Of a stretch of DNA of 64,000 bases, positions 35,862 through 44,112 are shown piece by piece (the first letter of the stretch is position 1; every line of letters starts with the position of its first letter). Position numbers and translations under genes: made by a program. Under the pieces are notes generated by a model. That model was not told the origin of the DNA and did not search any database. It saw nothing but the letters and a program-made list of their open reading frames with translations. Source of the stretch: Streptomyces aureoverticillatus (GTDB lineage Bacteria > Actinomycetota > Actinomycetes > Streptomycetales > Streptomycetaceae). Location of the stretch: positions 62,001 to 126,000 of the forward strand of contig NZ_BMSY01000006.1 in assembly GCF_014649395.1 (NCBI RefSeq). Direction: 5' to 3'.

Positions 35862-36292
35862 CGACACCGAGCGCACTGACGCGGCCGACGGGCATCCCGC
35901 TCACCCGGCGGCTGGCCGCACGGCTCGTCCTCATCGCCGCCTTCCTTCTGTCCTTCCTGCCACCGCGCCGGATCCGGGCGGTACTCAACGCCGTACGCCG
36001 TGGTGCGGCGCCCGCCTCCGCCACGCAGGCCAAGTCCGCACGGGACGCGATATGCGCCGTCAGCCTCCGGTGCGCGGGCCCCCGCGGCTGTCTTCCGCGC
36101 TCCCTGGGCACCGCACTGCTGTGCCGGCTCGGGGGAACCTGGCCGACCTGGTGCACCGGGGTACGTATGGTTCCCCCGTTCACGGCGCACGCCTGGGTGG
36201 AGATCGACGGCCGACTGGTGGACGAAGGAGTACCGGACGACTACTTCAGCCGCCTTCTGACCGTCCCCCCGGTAGGGCGGTCGACTCGGTGA
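35858..36292 (+). CDS. Lasso leader peptidase (transglutaminase-like, B2)
   Basis: 144 aa. The cysteine protease cuts the leader after Gly21. The Cys78 nucleophile is in RGCLPRSLGTALL and His111 in FTAHAWVEIDG; Asp117 or Asp122 should be the third member. These match the Transglut_core3 B2 family. A hydrophobic helix near residues 22-38 is common to this group. The start overlaps the B1 stop (ATGA), and the stop overlaps the transporter start (GTGA), indicating coupled translation. Confidence 0.93.
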   Translation: MTTPSALTRPTGIPLTRRLAARLVLIAAFLLSFLPPRRIRAVLNAVRRGAAPASATQAKSARDAICAVSLRCAGPRGCLPRSLGTALLCRLGGTWPTWCTGVRMVPPFTAHAWVEIDGRLVDEGVPDDYFSRLLTVPPVGRSTR

Positions 36293-38130
36293 GCGAGAAG
36301 GCCGCGGCCGCGGACGGCCCGTCCGTGCCGGGCGCGATCGCCGCCATGTTCCGGCTCACCGCCGGACACCGGTCGGCGATGACGGTCGCCTCGGTGCTCA
36401 CCTTGGGGGGCTCCGCCCTCGGTCTGGCCCAGCCACTGCTCGCCAAGACCATCGTGGACGCGAGTTCCTACGGACACATCGTGGTGCCGGTGCTGGTCCT
36501 CGCGGCCCTCTTCGTCGCCGAAGCGGCGATGGGCGCGGCCGGCCGCTTCGTCCTGGAACGCATGGGAGAGGGAGTCGTCCGCGGCCTGCGCCGCAGTCTG
36601 GTCAGCCGGCTGCTGCGCCTGGAGATGCGGGAGTACGACAGGCATCGCACCGGCGATCTGATCTCCCGGGTCACCACCGACACCTCCCTCCTGCGCGAGG
36701 TCGTCTCACAAGCGCTGGTGGACCTGATGACCGGCTCCCTCGTCGCCGTGGGCGCCCTGGCGCTGATGTTGTGGATCGACCCGCTGCTGCTGCTCATGGT
36801 GATGCTGACCGTCGCCGCGGCGGCCGTGGTGGTGGCCTCGCTCCTGACCGGGCTGCGCACGGCCGCGGAGCACATGCAAGGAGCCATCGGGGCGATCGCC
36901 GCCGAACTGGAACGGGCGCTGGGCGCGCTGCCGATGGTGCGGGTGCACCGGGCCGAGGAGCGGGAAGCCGAGCGGATGGGGGCGTGCATCGACACGGCGT
37001 ACAGCGCAGGCGTACGCACCGCGCGGCTGTCATCCGTGCTGACCCCCGCGGTCGAACTCGCCGTGCACGGTTCGTTCCTGCTCGTCCTGGTCATCGGCGG
37101 GCTGCGGGTGAACGGGAACGCCAACACACTCGGTGACCTCGTCGCCTTCATGCTCTACGCCACGTACCTGATGGTGCCGCTGTCGTCGGTGTTCCAGGCG
37201 GTCGGCCTGGTGCAGCGGGGGATGGGAGCCTTCCAGCGCATCGACGAGGCGCTCGCCCTGCCGGCGGAGCCCACAGAACCGGAGTCCCCGGAGTCCCCGG
37301 TGCGGCCGGTGCGGCCGGTGCCCGCCCGCTGCTGCTCCCTGCGGCCCGCCCCGACCACGCCGGAGCCCGCCCTCGCCCTCGACGACGTGTGGTTCGGCTA
37401 CCGCCCCCACCGCCCGGTCCTCCGAGGCGTCTCCCTGACCGTGCCACCCCGTCGGCAGGTCGCCCTGGTCGGCAGGTCGGGCGCTGGAAAGAGCACGATC
37501 TTCGCCCTGGTCGCGCGCTTCTACGAGCCGGACTCCGGCACGCTCCGGTTCGACGGGCATCCGGCGGCCGAACTGGGCCGCCCGGAGTGCCGCTCGCGTA
37601 TCGCCGTCGTCGACCAGAACACCCACGTCGTCCACGGCTCGCTCTGGGACAACATCACCTACGCGGCGCCCACGGCGAGCCCGGCGGAGGTCCGGAAGGT
37701 GGTGGAACTCGCCAACCTCACCGACGTGATCGACCGCTTGCCCGCCGGTCTGAACGGCACCGTGGGTGAACGGGGCAGCACCCTCTCGGCGGGAGAACGC
37801 CAACGCGTGGCCCTCGCCCGGGCCCTCCTCACCCGCCCCTCTCTTCTCCTCCTGGACGAACCCACCTCCCACCTGGACGCCATCAACGAAGCGGCGCTCA
37901 GCCGCGTGCTCCAGGACGTCACACGCCAATGCGCCCTTCTGGTCATCGCCCACCGCCTCTCCACGGTTCAGAACGCCGACCAGATCATCCTGCTGGAAGC
38001 AGGCCGCACCATCGCCGCGGGGCGCCACGAGGATCTCCTGACGACCAGTGCCGACTACCGGGAACTGGTGGCGGGGCAGTCGCTGCGGACACGGAGCACG
38101 AACGGGCGCGGGACGATACGGCTTCCCTGA
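36289..38130 (+). CDS. ABC transporter for lasso peptide export (D protein)
   Basis: 613 aa half-transporter. Six membrane helices (about 25-310) are followed by an ATPase domain with Walker A VGRSGAGKST, signature TLSAGERQRVALARALL, Walker B LLLLDEPTSHLDA and the H-loop IAHRLS. Such D proteins export and confer immunity to the lasso peptide. A Pro/Glu/Arg-rich linker with direct repeats (ESPESPVRPVRPV) joins the two parts. GTG 36289 overlaps the B2 stop; the longer upstream frame is an artefact. Confidence 0.92.
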   Translation: MSEKAAAADGPSVPGAIAAMFRLTAGHRSAMTVASVLTLGGSALGLAQPLLAKTIVDASSYGHIVVPVLVLAALFVAEAAMGAAGRFVLERMGEGVVRGLRRSLVSRLLRLEMREYDRHRTGDLISRVTTDTSLLREVVSQALVDLMTGSLVAVGALALMLWIDPLLLLMVMLTVAAAAVVVASLLTGLRTAAEHMQGAIGAIAAELERALGALPMVRVHRAEEREAERMGACIDTAYSAGVRTARLSSVLTPAVELAVHGSFLLVLVIGGLRVNGNANTLGDLVAFMLYATYLMVPLSSVFQAVGLVQRGMGAFQRIDEALALPAEPTEPESPESPVRPVRPVPARCCSLRPAPTTPEPALALDDVWFGYRPHRPVLRGVSLTVPPRRQVALVGRSGAGKSTIFALVARFYEPDSGTLRFDGHPAAELGRPECRSRIAVVDQNTHVVHGSLWDNITYAAPTASPAEVRKVVELANLTDVIDRLPAGLNGTVGERGSTLSAGERQRVALARALLTRPSLLLLDEPTSHLDAINEAALSRVLQDVTRQCALLVIAHRLSTVQNADQIILLEAGRTIAAGRHEDLLTTSADYRELVAGQSLRTRSTNGRGTIRLP

Positions 38131-38254
38131 GCTCGGAGCGGCGCATGGTGCCGCGGCCGGCAAGGCTGACGTGGCCTCCACGACCGGGGACAAGGCGAAA
38201 TGCACACCGGCCAGTTGTGTGGCGGTCAGATCGATGCGTAGCACTTGCGCCCCC

Positions 38255-38301
38255 GGGTGGAGCGACCATTCGAGAGCTCTCGAATCGGTTGTCCTCCACC
38301 C
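38255..38301. terminator. Long hairpin with an 18-bp perfect palindrome after the lasso operon
   Basis: ATTCGAGAG-CTCTCGAAT (38268-38285) is a perfect palindrome. It is framed by GGGTGGAG (38255-38262) and CTCCACCC (38294-38301), also complementary. The nested structure lies about 125 bp after the transporter stop and 118 bp before the pentapeptide gene. It may end the lasso transcript or act as an operator for the next gene. Confidence 0.55.
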
Positions 38302-38418
38302 CGACGCCGAGGCGCAATATGAGGGTCAGCCAGGCGTCATCACGCCATCGACAACGCAGTCGCACAGTGCCACCGGTGGACTGCTTGGCGACGCGAGCCT
38401 GCGGGGGGGGGAGGAGGA

Positions 38419-39402
38419 GTGGGGGGCGTGGACGTGGGCGCGGCGGAGCGGACGGCGGGCGGTGGCGCGGGGGACCCTGGCGAGGAACCGGCCGGCCTTT
38501 CGGCCGCCCAGCGTGCCGACTGGACCAAGCGGACCGAGGTCGCGGTGGCGGTGCTGGCGGGCCTCGCCACGCTCTTCGCGGCCGTCGCCGCTGTCGTCAC
38601 TCTCCAGGTGCAAGCCAACCAGGGCCGCACCGAGGTGGATGTGACGCGCCAGGGGCAGATCACTGACCGCTTCAACACAGCGGTGGGTAACCTCGGTGAT
38701 CCTGCCGATGAGGTACGCCTGGGCGGGATCTTCGCTCTGCGGCGCATCATGGAGGACTCGTCCCGAGACCAGCCGGCGGTTGTAGACGTGCTGTCGGCCT
38801 ATGTGCGTACGCACGCGCCGGCCGCCGGTGGAGGGAAGGCGAAGCGGGACGCGGCAGGCCGTCCCGCGCCCGACGTGCGGGCAGCATTCGAGACTCTGGC
38901 CGAACGGGATCCGCACGACGACAACTCAGCCCGGGTCGACTTGCGTGACGCCCACCTCCGGTACATCGGCGTGCGCCAGGACATGGCAGGTGCGAACGAA
39001 TCCAAGGGGAGCGCACCGCAGTTGGCGCATGCCAACCTCTCCGGTGCGGTCTTGTCCGACGCCTACCTGAGCCGGACCCGGCTGGCGGGAACGTACCTCG
39101 TCGGTACCCGGTTGGAAGACGCCGACCTACGCGGCGCCGACCTGCGGGGAGTCGACTTGCGCGGCGCCAAGCTGACCGGCGCCGATCTCAAAGGAGCAGA
39201 CCTGCGAGGAGCCCGGCTTCGGGGCGGCCGCGCCGGAGACGGCAAGGGCGGTTCCGGCGACAACCGCTCTGCCCACGAGCAGCCGGCCGAGGTGAGCACG
39301 GAGCAACTCCTCGCAGCCCGGCTGGACGGCACGACGCTGCTCCCCTCTTCCCTGGAGCGCGATCCCGGCCTCCGCAAGAGCCTCGGCGGCCACGAGGATT
39401 GA
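38419..39402 (+). CDS. Membrane-anchored pentapeptide-repeat protein
   Basis: 327 aa. One membrane helix (about 40-66: VAVAVLAGLATLFAAVAAVVTL) is followed by a conserved region of this family (RQGQITDRFNTAVGNLGDPADEVRLGGIFALRRIMEDS) and by pentapeptide repeats of the A(D/N)LxG type (ANLSGAVLSDAYLSRTRLAG..., ADLRGADLRGVDLRGAKLTGADLKGADLRGARL, about 195-262). The repeats form a right-handed quadrilateral helix. Function is unknown; these are numerous in Streptomyces. The ribosome site GGAGGAGG is very close to GTG 38419, so GTG 38428 is also likely. Confidence 0.84.
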   Translation: MGGVDVGAAERTAGGGAGDPGEEPAGLSAAQRADWTKRTEVAVAVLAGLATLFAAVAAVVTLQVQANQGRTEVDVTRQGQITDRFNTAVGNLGDPADEVRLGGIFALRRIMEDSSRDQPAVVDVLSAYVRTHAPAAGGGKAKRDAAGRPAPDVRAAFETLAERDPHDDNSARVDLRDAHLRYIGVRQDMAGANESKGSAPQLAHANLSGAVLSDAYLSRTRLAGTYLVGTRLEDADLRGADLRGVDLRGAKLTGADLKGADLRGARLRGGRAGDGKGGSGDNRSAHEQPAEVSTEQLLAARLDGTTLLPSSLERDPGLRKSLGGHED

Positions 39403-39515
39403 TCGCCCGCCGGCCGCTGACGCGTTTGGCAGGGCCGCCGACGCCGGACGACCCGAGAGTGGCCTCAAGTAGCATTCACGTCCGCGAAGTTGATCAAGAT
39501 GTTCGAGCCTGGTGC

Positions 39516-40682
39516 CTACAGCCAGTCCCGTCGCTTGAAGATGAAGTACAGGCTCACGCAGACCACGGCCATCAGGAGGATGGCGAAGGGGTAGCCGAGG
39601 GTCCAGTTCAGCTCGGGCATGGAGTCGAAGTTCATGCCGTAGATCGTGCCTACGAGGGTGGGGGCGAAGAGGATGGCGGCCCACGAGGAGATCTTCTTGA
39701 TCTCCTCGTTCTGTTCGAAGCCCGCCTCCGCGAGCGCCCGCATCTCCGCGTTCTGCTGCTGCGTGACCAGCGTGGCGTTGACGGTGAGGATGTCGGTGAG
39801 GGCCTGGCGGAAGCCGTCGACGCGTTCGCTGGTGTGGGTGACGTGGTCGGCCACGTCGCGGAGGTAGCGCTGGAGTTCCTCGTCCGTGCCGTACTTCGCG
39901 AAGCCCGCCATCAGGCCGTGCAGCATGCCCACCAGGGGGCGGGTCGCGCGCTGGAACTCGACCACCTCGCGGGAGAGTTCGTAGATGCGGCGCGACACCG
40001 CGGGGTCGCCGCTGAAGACCTCGGTCTCGATCTCGTCGATGTCGTTCTGGACGCCGGACACGACGGGGGCGTAGCCGTCGACGACCGCGTCCAGGATGGC
40101 GTACAGGACCGCCTCCGGGCCGAGTCGCAGCAGCTCCGGGTCCTCCTCCATGCGGTGGCGCACCGCCGACAGGTCGGGGGCCGCGCCGTGCCGGACCGTG
40201 ATGACGAAATCCGCGCCGACGAACACGTGCAGCTCGCCGAAGTCGACCTCCTCCGGAGCGTCCAGGTAGCGCGCCGCGCGCAGGACCACGAACAGCGTCT
40301 CGCCGTACCGCTCCAGCTTGGGGCGCTGGTGCGCCTCCATCGCGTCCTCGACCGCCAGCTCGTGCAGGTCGAACTCGGCCGCCAGGGACAGCAGTTCCGC
40401 CTCCGTCGGGCGGGCCAGGCCGATCCACGCCATGCCGTCCGGCTGCGCGCGCAGCTCCCGGAACGTGGCGGCGAGGGAGGTGGGGGAGGAGACGCGTACG
40501 CCGTCGCGGTACAGCGCCGCCTGGACCACGCTCGGGGCGCTCGCGGTGGCAGCGGCCTGCTCGGCGTGCGGCTGCGGCGCGTCCGCCGGTGGCTGTCCGC
40601 CCGGCGCGGACTGGGAGGACGCCCGCCGCCAGGAGTGCTTGCGCGTCTGCTGTGGGCGGTGTGCTCGTCGCTCCGGAGTCAC
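39516..40682 (-). CDS. corA: CorA-family magnesium/cobalt transporter
   Basis: 388 aa. A disordered N-terminus of about 50 residues precedes the cytoplasmic alpha/beta domain. A long helix and two C-terminal membrane helices follow, with the pore signature YGMNFDSMPELNW, the GMN motif that selects Mg. The last residues KRRDWL are typical of CorA. It acts as a homopentameric divalent-cation channel. It is convergent with the pentapeptide gene (113-bp gap). Confidence 0.92.
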   Translation of the reverse strand: MTPERRAHRPQQTRKHSWRRASSQSAPGGQPPADAPQPHAEQAAATASAPSVVQAALYRDGVRVSSPTSLAATFRELRAQPDGMAWIGLARPTEAELLSLAAEFDLHELAVEDAMEAHQRPKLERYGETLFVVLRAARYLDAPEEVDFGELHVFVGADFVITVRHGAAPDLSAVRHRMEEDPELLRLGPEAVLYAILDAVVDGYAPVVSGVQNDIDEIETEVFSGDPAVSRRIYELSREVVEFQRATRPLVGMLHGLMAGFAKYGTDEELQRYLRDVADHVTHTSERVDGFRQALTDILTVNATLVTQQQNAEMRALAEAGFEQNEEIKKISSWAAILFAPTLVGTIYGMNFDSMPELNWTLGYPFAILLMAVVCVSLYFIFKRRDWL

Positions 40683-40714
40683 CGGCAGCCCTTCCGTGAT
40701 TGGTCGGTCGACTT

Positions 40715-40870
40715 CGTATGGGTTCGTACAGGTTCGTACGGGCCCGCGCGGTCCGCCCGGTCTGGTCGGCCTGGTCGGTCCGGTCGGTCCGGTCGGTCGG
40801 TTTGATCCGCTCGGCCGGTTCGGTCCGGTCAGCCGGTTCGGTCGGTCCGCTCGGCCTCGCGGCCCTGCGG
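40715..40870. repeat. Degenerate GGTC/GGTTCG low-complexity repeat
   Basis: The 298-bp gap between corA and the AlkZ-like gene (40683-40980) is dominated by short units: TTCGTA(T/C)GGG near 40720, then GGTCGGTCC and GGTTCGGTC-like repeats from about 40760 to 40850. No gene is supported. The last 100 bp should hold the promoter of the downstream gene. Confidence 0.7.
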
Positions 40871-40980
40871 CTCACGCCGCCCCGGAGCAGGATATATGCG
40901 GCAGATTACGCGGGCGCGACCGCGCCGGGCAGCGCTTTCGCGGACCGTATCTGTCCGCAACCAGCGCTAGCGTGCGGGGC

Positions 40981-42231
40981 ATGACGAAGACCCCGTCGAG
41001 CGCGAAGACGTCCCCCGAGGCGACCCCGCCCGTCCCGTCGACCTCGTCGACCCCGGCCGCCCCCTCGCCCCCGGCGACCCTCACCCTCCGCGCCCTCAAC
41101 CGCGCCACCCTCGCCCGTCAGCTCCTCCTGGGCCGTGCGGAGATGTCGGCCGAAGCCGCCCTCACTCATCTCGTCGGGCTCCAGGCGCAGAACGTGAAGC
41201 CCCCTTACTACGCGCTCGCCGCGCGCCTCGCCGGCTTCGACCCCGGGGAGCTGTCGGGGCTGATGAGTGAGCGCGCGGCGGTCCGTGCCGTCACCATGCG
41301 GTCCACCGTCCACACCCTCACCGCCGGCGACATGCTCACGCTGCGGCCGCTGACGCAGCCCGCCATCGACCGCGAGCTGCGGGCGTTCCGGGGCGGCCTC
41401 GCGGGCGTGGACCTGGACCGGCTCACCGCGCTCGCGCGGGCGTACGTCGAGGAGGAGCCCCGCACCCCCGCCCAGCTCCGCGCCGAACTCCTGCGGCACT
41501 GGCCGGACGCCGACCCGCAGTCCCTCGGCATCGCCGCCCGCGCCCGGCTCCCGCTGGTCCAGGTCACCCCGCGCGGCCTGTGGCGCCGCAGCGGTCAGGT
41601 GGCCCTCACCACCGCCGAGCACTGGCTCGGCCGCCCCTTCGCCGCGGCCCCCACGCCCGAAGCCCCCGGCGCCCTCGACGACACCGTCCTGCGCTACCTC
41701 GCGGCCTTCGGGCCCGCCTCCGTCAAGGACATGCAGACCTGGGCCGGCCTGACCCGGCTGCGCGACGCCTTCGAGCGGCTGCGGCCCCGGCTGCGTACGT
41801 TCCGCGACGAGCGCGGCGTCGAACTCTTCGACCTGCCCGACGCTCCCCCAAGCTCTCGGCTTCGCTCGAACAGGGGGTACCCCCTTCGCCCCGACCCGGA
41901 CACCCCGGCCCCGCCCCGGTTCCTGCCCGAGTACGACAACCTCCTGCTCTCCCACGCCGACCGCACCCGCATCGTGCCCGACGCGTACAAGTCCCGTACC
42001 TGGAAGGTGAACCAGCCCTTCTGTGTCTTCCTCGTCGACGGCTTCCTCGCCGGAGTTTGGCGTCTGGAGGAGTCCAAGGACGGCGCGGCGCGGCTCACCG
42101 TGGAGCCGTTCGGCACGCTGACGAAGGCCCGGCGCGACGAGGTCGCCGCGGAGGCGGAGCGCACGGCGCGGCTGCTCGCGGCCGACGCGGTTTCGTACGA
42201 CATCGGGTTCGGGGCCGTCGTCGAGGCATAG
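40981..42231 (+). CDS. Winged-helix DNA-binding protein (HTH_42, AlkZ-like)
   Basis: 416 aa. The family (YcaQ/AlkZ-like, HTH_42) includes DNA glycosylases that unhook interstrand cross-links. It begins after a Pro/Ser/Thr-rich tail of about 35 residues: RALNRATLARQLLLGRAEMSAEAALTHLVGLQAQNVKPPYYALAARL is the hallmark start with the LVGLQAQ motif. The C-terminal half has RFLPEYDNLLLSHADRTRI and KVNQPFCVFLVDGFLAGVWRL. Residues about 288-301 (PPSSRLRSNRGYP) are coded by a 42-bp palindromic repeat inserted in frame. Which DNA lesions it acts on is unknown, and several streptomycete paralogues guard antibiotic producers. Confidence 0.84.
   Translation: MTKTPSSAKTSPEATPPVPSTSSTPAAPSPPATLTLRALNRATLARQLLLGRAEMSAEAALTHLVGLQAQNVKPPYYALAARLAGFDPGELSGLMSERAAVRAVTMRSTVHTLTAGDMLTLRPLTQPAIDRELRAFRGGLAGVDLDRLTALARAYVEEEPRTPAQLRAELLRHWPDADPQSLGIAARARLPLVQVTPRGLWRRSGQVALTTAEHWLGRPFAAAPTPEAPGALDDTVLRYLAAFGPASVKDMQTWAGLTRLRDAFERLRPRLRTFRDERGVELFDLPDAPPSSRLRSNRGYPLRPDPDTPAPPRFLPEYDNLLLSHADRTRIVPDAYKSRTWKVNQPFCVFLVDGFLAGVWRLEESKDGAARLTVEPFGTLTKARRDEVAAEAERTARLLAADAVSYDIGFGAVVEA
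41843..41884 (+). repeat. In-frame palindromic dispersed repeat inside a CDS
   Basis: 42 bp with arms CTCCCCCAAGCTCTCGG and GGGGGTACCCCC, plus TTCGCTCGAACAG between. I remember this CTCCCCCAAGCTCTCGGCTT-type unit as a common intergenic repeat in Streptomyces. It is 14 codons long, so it leaves the reading frame intact, and it sits between LPDA and LRPDPDTPAPPRFLPEYDN in a non-conserved loop. Confidence 0.82.
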
Positions 42232-42280
42232 GCCACCAGGTCGGCCCGCGACAGTCGGCCCGCGCGGCCCGGCAGCGGCG

Positions 42281-42360
42281 GCGCAGTCCGTCGCAGTCCG
42301 GCTCAGTCCGCCTCAGTCCGTCGCAGTCCGCCTCAGACCGGCTCAGTTCGGCTCAGTCCG
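42281..42360. repeat. Eight tandem decamers between convergent genes
   Basis: Eight successive 10-bp units of the form NCNCAGTCCG (GCGCAGTCCG, TCGCAGTCCG, GCTCAGTCCG, CCTCAGTCCG and so on; two units have one change). The last unit contains the stop codon of the LysE-type gene on the minus strand. The period is close to one helical turn. Confidence 0.85.
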
Positions 42361-43006
42361 CCCGGCCCGTCACCGCCACCGTCACCCCGAGCCCGATCAT
42401 CGTGCACCCGCCCGCCCCGCCGAGCAGCGCGAGCCTGCGGTCCGAGCGGGCGAACCAGGTGCGCGCCGCGGACGCCGTGAGGCCCCACAGGGTGTCCGTG
42501 ACCAGGCCGATGCTGATCGGTACGAGGCCGAGGAGCAGCATCTGGAACGGGACGTGGCCCGCCGAGTGGTCGACGAACTGCGGCAGCACCGCCGCCGCGA
42601 ACACGATGCCCTTCGGGTTGGTCAGGCCCACGAGGACGCCGTCCAGGACGGTGCGGGCGTCGCCGCGCGGGGACTTCGCGCCGGTGCCCGCCGCGCGGAT
42701 CGCCTCGGCCTTCATCTCCTTGCGGTGCCGGAACGCCTGCACGCCCAGGAACACCAGGTACGCCGCGCCCGCCAGCTTCACCGCCATGAACACCGCGGCC
42801 GAACGCTCGACCAGCGAACCGAGGCCGAAGGCGACCGCCACGATCATGAGGTACGAGCCCGCGACGTTGCCCAGGGCCGTCGCCACGGCGGTGCGGCGGC
42901 CGTGCGCGAGCGCGCGGCCTATCACGAACAGGACGCTCGGCCCCGGAATCACGATCACCAGGGCCGACATCGCCGCGAAGGCCAGAAATCTCTCGGTGGA
43001 CACCAT
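42353..43006 (-). CDS. LysE-family amino-acid/metabolite exporter
   Basis: About 217 aa with five or six membrane helices. The start FLAFAAMSALVIVIPGPSVLFVIGRALAHGRRTAVATALGNVAGSYLMI contains the LysE/RhtB motif (PGPSVLFVIG...G...A...A.G...G). A conserved LTNPKG segment follows (VLDGVLVGLTNPKGIVFAAAVLPQFV). These carriers pump out amino acids or related compounds. The start at ATG near 43006 (MVSTERF) is preferred over an extended frame. The stop falls in the tandem decamer array. Confidence 0.88.
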   Translation of the reverse strand: MVSTERFLAFAAMSALVIVIPGPSVLFVIGRALAHGRRTAVATALGNVAGSYLMIVAVAFGLGSLVERSAAVFMAVKLAGAAYLVFLGVQAFRHRKEMKAEAIRAAGTGAKSPRGDARTVLDGVLVGLTNPKGIVFAAAVLPQFVDHSAGHVPFQMLLLGLVPISIGLVTDTLWGLTASAARTWFARSDRRLALLGGAGGCTMIGLGVTVAVTGRAD

Positions 43007-43072
43007 GCGGGTCCCACCCCCCATCCCCTAGGTGTGCTGTGTGCGGTCATTGAACAAGGGCCCCGGCGCCCG

Positions 43073-43957
43073 CTATGGCAGCAACCCCGCCCGCCGCGCC
43101 GCCACCACCGCCTCCCAGCGCGTGTGCGCGCCGAGCTTCCGCATGGCCGACCGCAGGTAGCCCTTCACCGTCTCCGGGCGCAGGCCGAGGCGCCGCGCGG
43201 CCGCCGCGTTGGTGGCGCCGCCGGCCAGGCAGGCGAGCACGTCCACCTCCCGCGGGGCGAGACGGACGCCGGAGCCGGGCCGGGAGCCGTCGGCCGCGGC
43301 CGCCGCCGACGCCGCCGTCAACGTGTCGCTCACCGCCAGCAGTTCCTCCCGCAGCGCGGGGTCACCGATGCGCGGGGCCAGTGCCCGCAGCGCCCCGTGT
43401 GCCTCCCGCACCCGCTCCCACGCCGCGTCCCCGGAGCCGTACCGCCGCTCGGGCAGCTCCGCGACCGCCTCCCGGGCCGCCGCCGCGAGCGCGGCCGCCT
43501 CGTCCCTGACCACGAGTGCCTGCTCCACGTCCCGGGCGGCCTCGACGGCCGCGGCGAGCGCCCGGTCGCCGAGCGGAAGCGCGGTGCGCAGGGCGCCGTA
43601 CAGCAGACCGCGCACCCGGCGGCGTACCACCAGCGGCACCGCGAGCACCGCCCGCAGGCCCTCCGGCTCGACGGCGGCGTCGTACTCGTGGCTGATCTGC
43701 CGGGACGTGCTGTAGTCCGTGACGGCGCACGGCCGGGCGAGGGCGAGGGCCTTGCCGCCGAGACCGTGGCCCGCGAAGATCGCGAGGCCGTTCAGGGAGT
43801 GCGTCGCCGTGCCGCTCAGCTCGGCGATCCGCACCCGCGAGGCGCCGTCCGCGCCGGTCACGAGCCCGCCGAAGGCGACCGGCAGTCCCGTGCCGCGGCG
43901 CAGCCGCAGCAGCGCGGCCCGTACGTCCGCCGCCTCGCCGCTGTCCGCAGCCGTCAC
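43073..43957 (-). CDS. GAF-domain LuxR-type transcriptional regulator
   Basis: 294 aa. An N-terminal GAF-like sensor (about 10-150: GLPVAFGGLVTGADGASRVRIAELSG...GLGGKALALARPCAVTDYSTSRQISHEYDAAVEPEGLRAVLAVPLVV) precedes the C-terminal LuxR/GerE helix-turn-helix (LAPREVDVLACLAGGATNAAAARRLGLRPETVKGYLRSAMRKLGAHTRWEAV). It is divergent from the acyl-CoA synthetase pair. From experience with similar gene pairs it probably regulates them, possibly sensing an aromatic or acyl ligand. Confidence 0.85.
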   Translation of the reverse strand: MTAADSGEAADVRAALLRLRRGTGLPVAFGGLVTGADGASRVRIAELSGTATHSLNGLAIFAGHGLGGKALALARPCAVTDYSTSRQISHEYDAAVEPEGLRAVLAVPLVVRRRVRGLLYGALRTALPLGDRALAAAVEAARDVEQALVVRDEAAALAAAAREAVAELPERRYGSGDAAWERVREAHGALRALAPRIGDPALREELLAVSDTLTAASAAAAADGSRPGSGVRLAPREVDVLACLAGGATNAAAARRLGLRPETVKGYLRSAMRKLGAHTRWEAVVAARRAGLLP

Positions 43958-44112
43958 GCGCGCGCCCCTTCAGCTCCCGGCCCCAGGGCCTGATCCACAG
44001 ACGGGCCCTGCCCCTCGCGGGGCACCACCCCCGTCCGGGGGTAGTGAGACCTGCATCACGAATTACACGATGGTACGGACGAGCGGGGTCACGCGGAATG
44101 CGAGGAGCGCAG

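Noticed and set aside
42281..42360. Possible CRISPR array (regular repeats)
   Set aside because: Direct decamers without spacers and without cas genes; simple tandem repeat.
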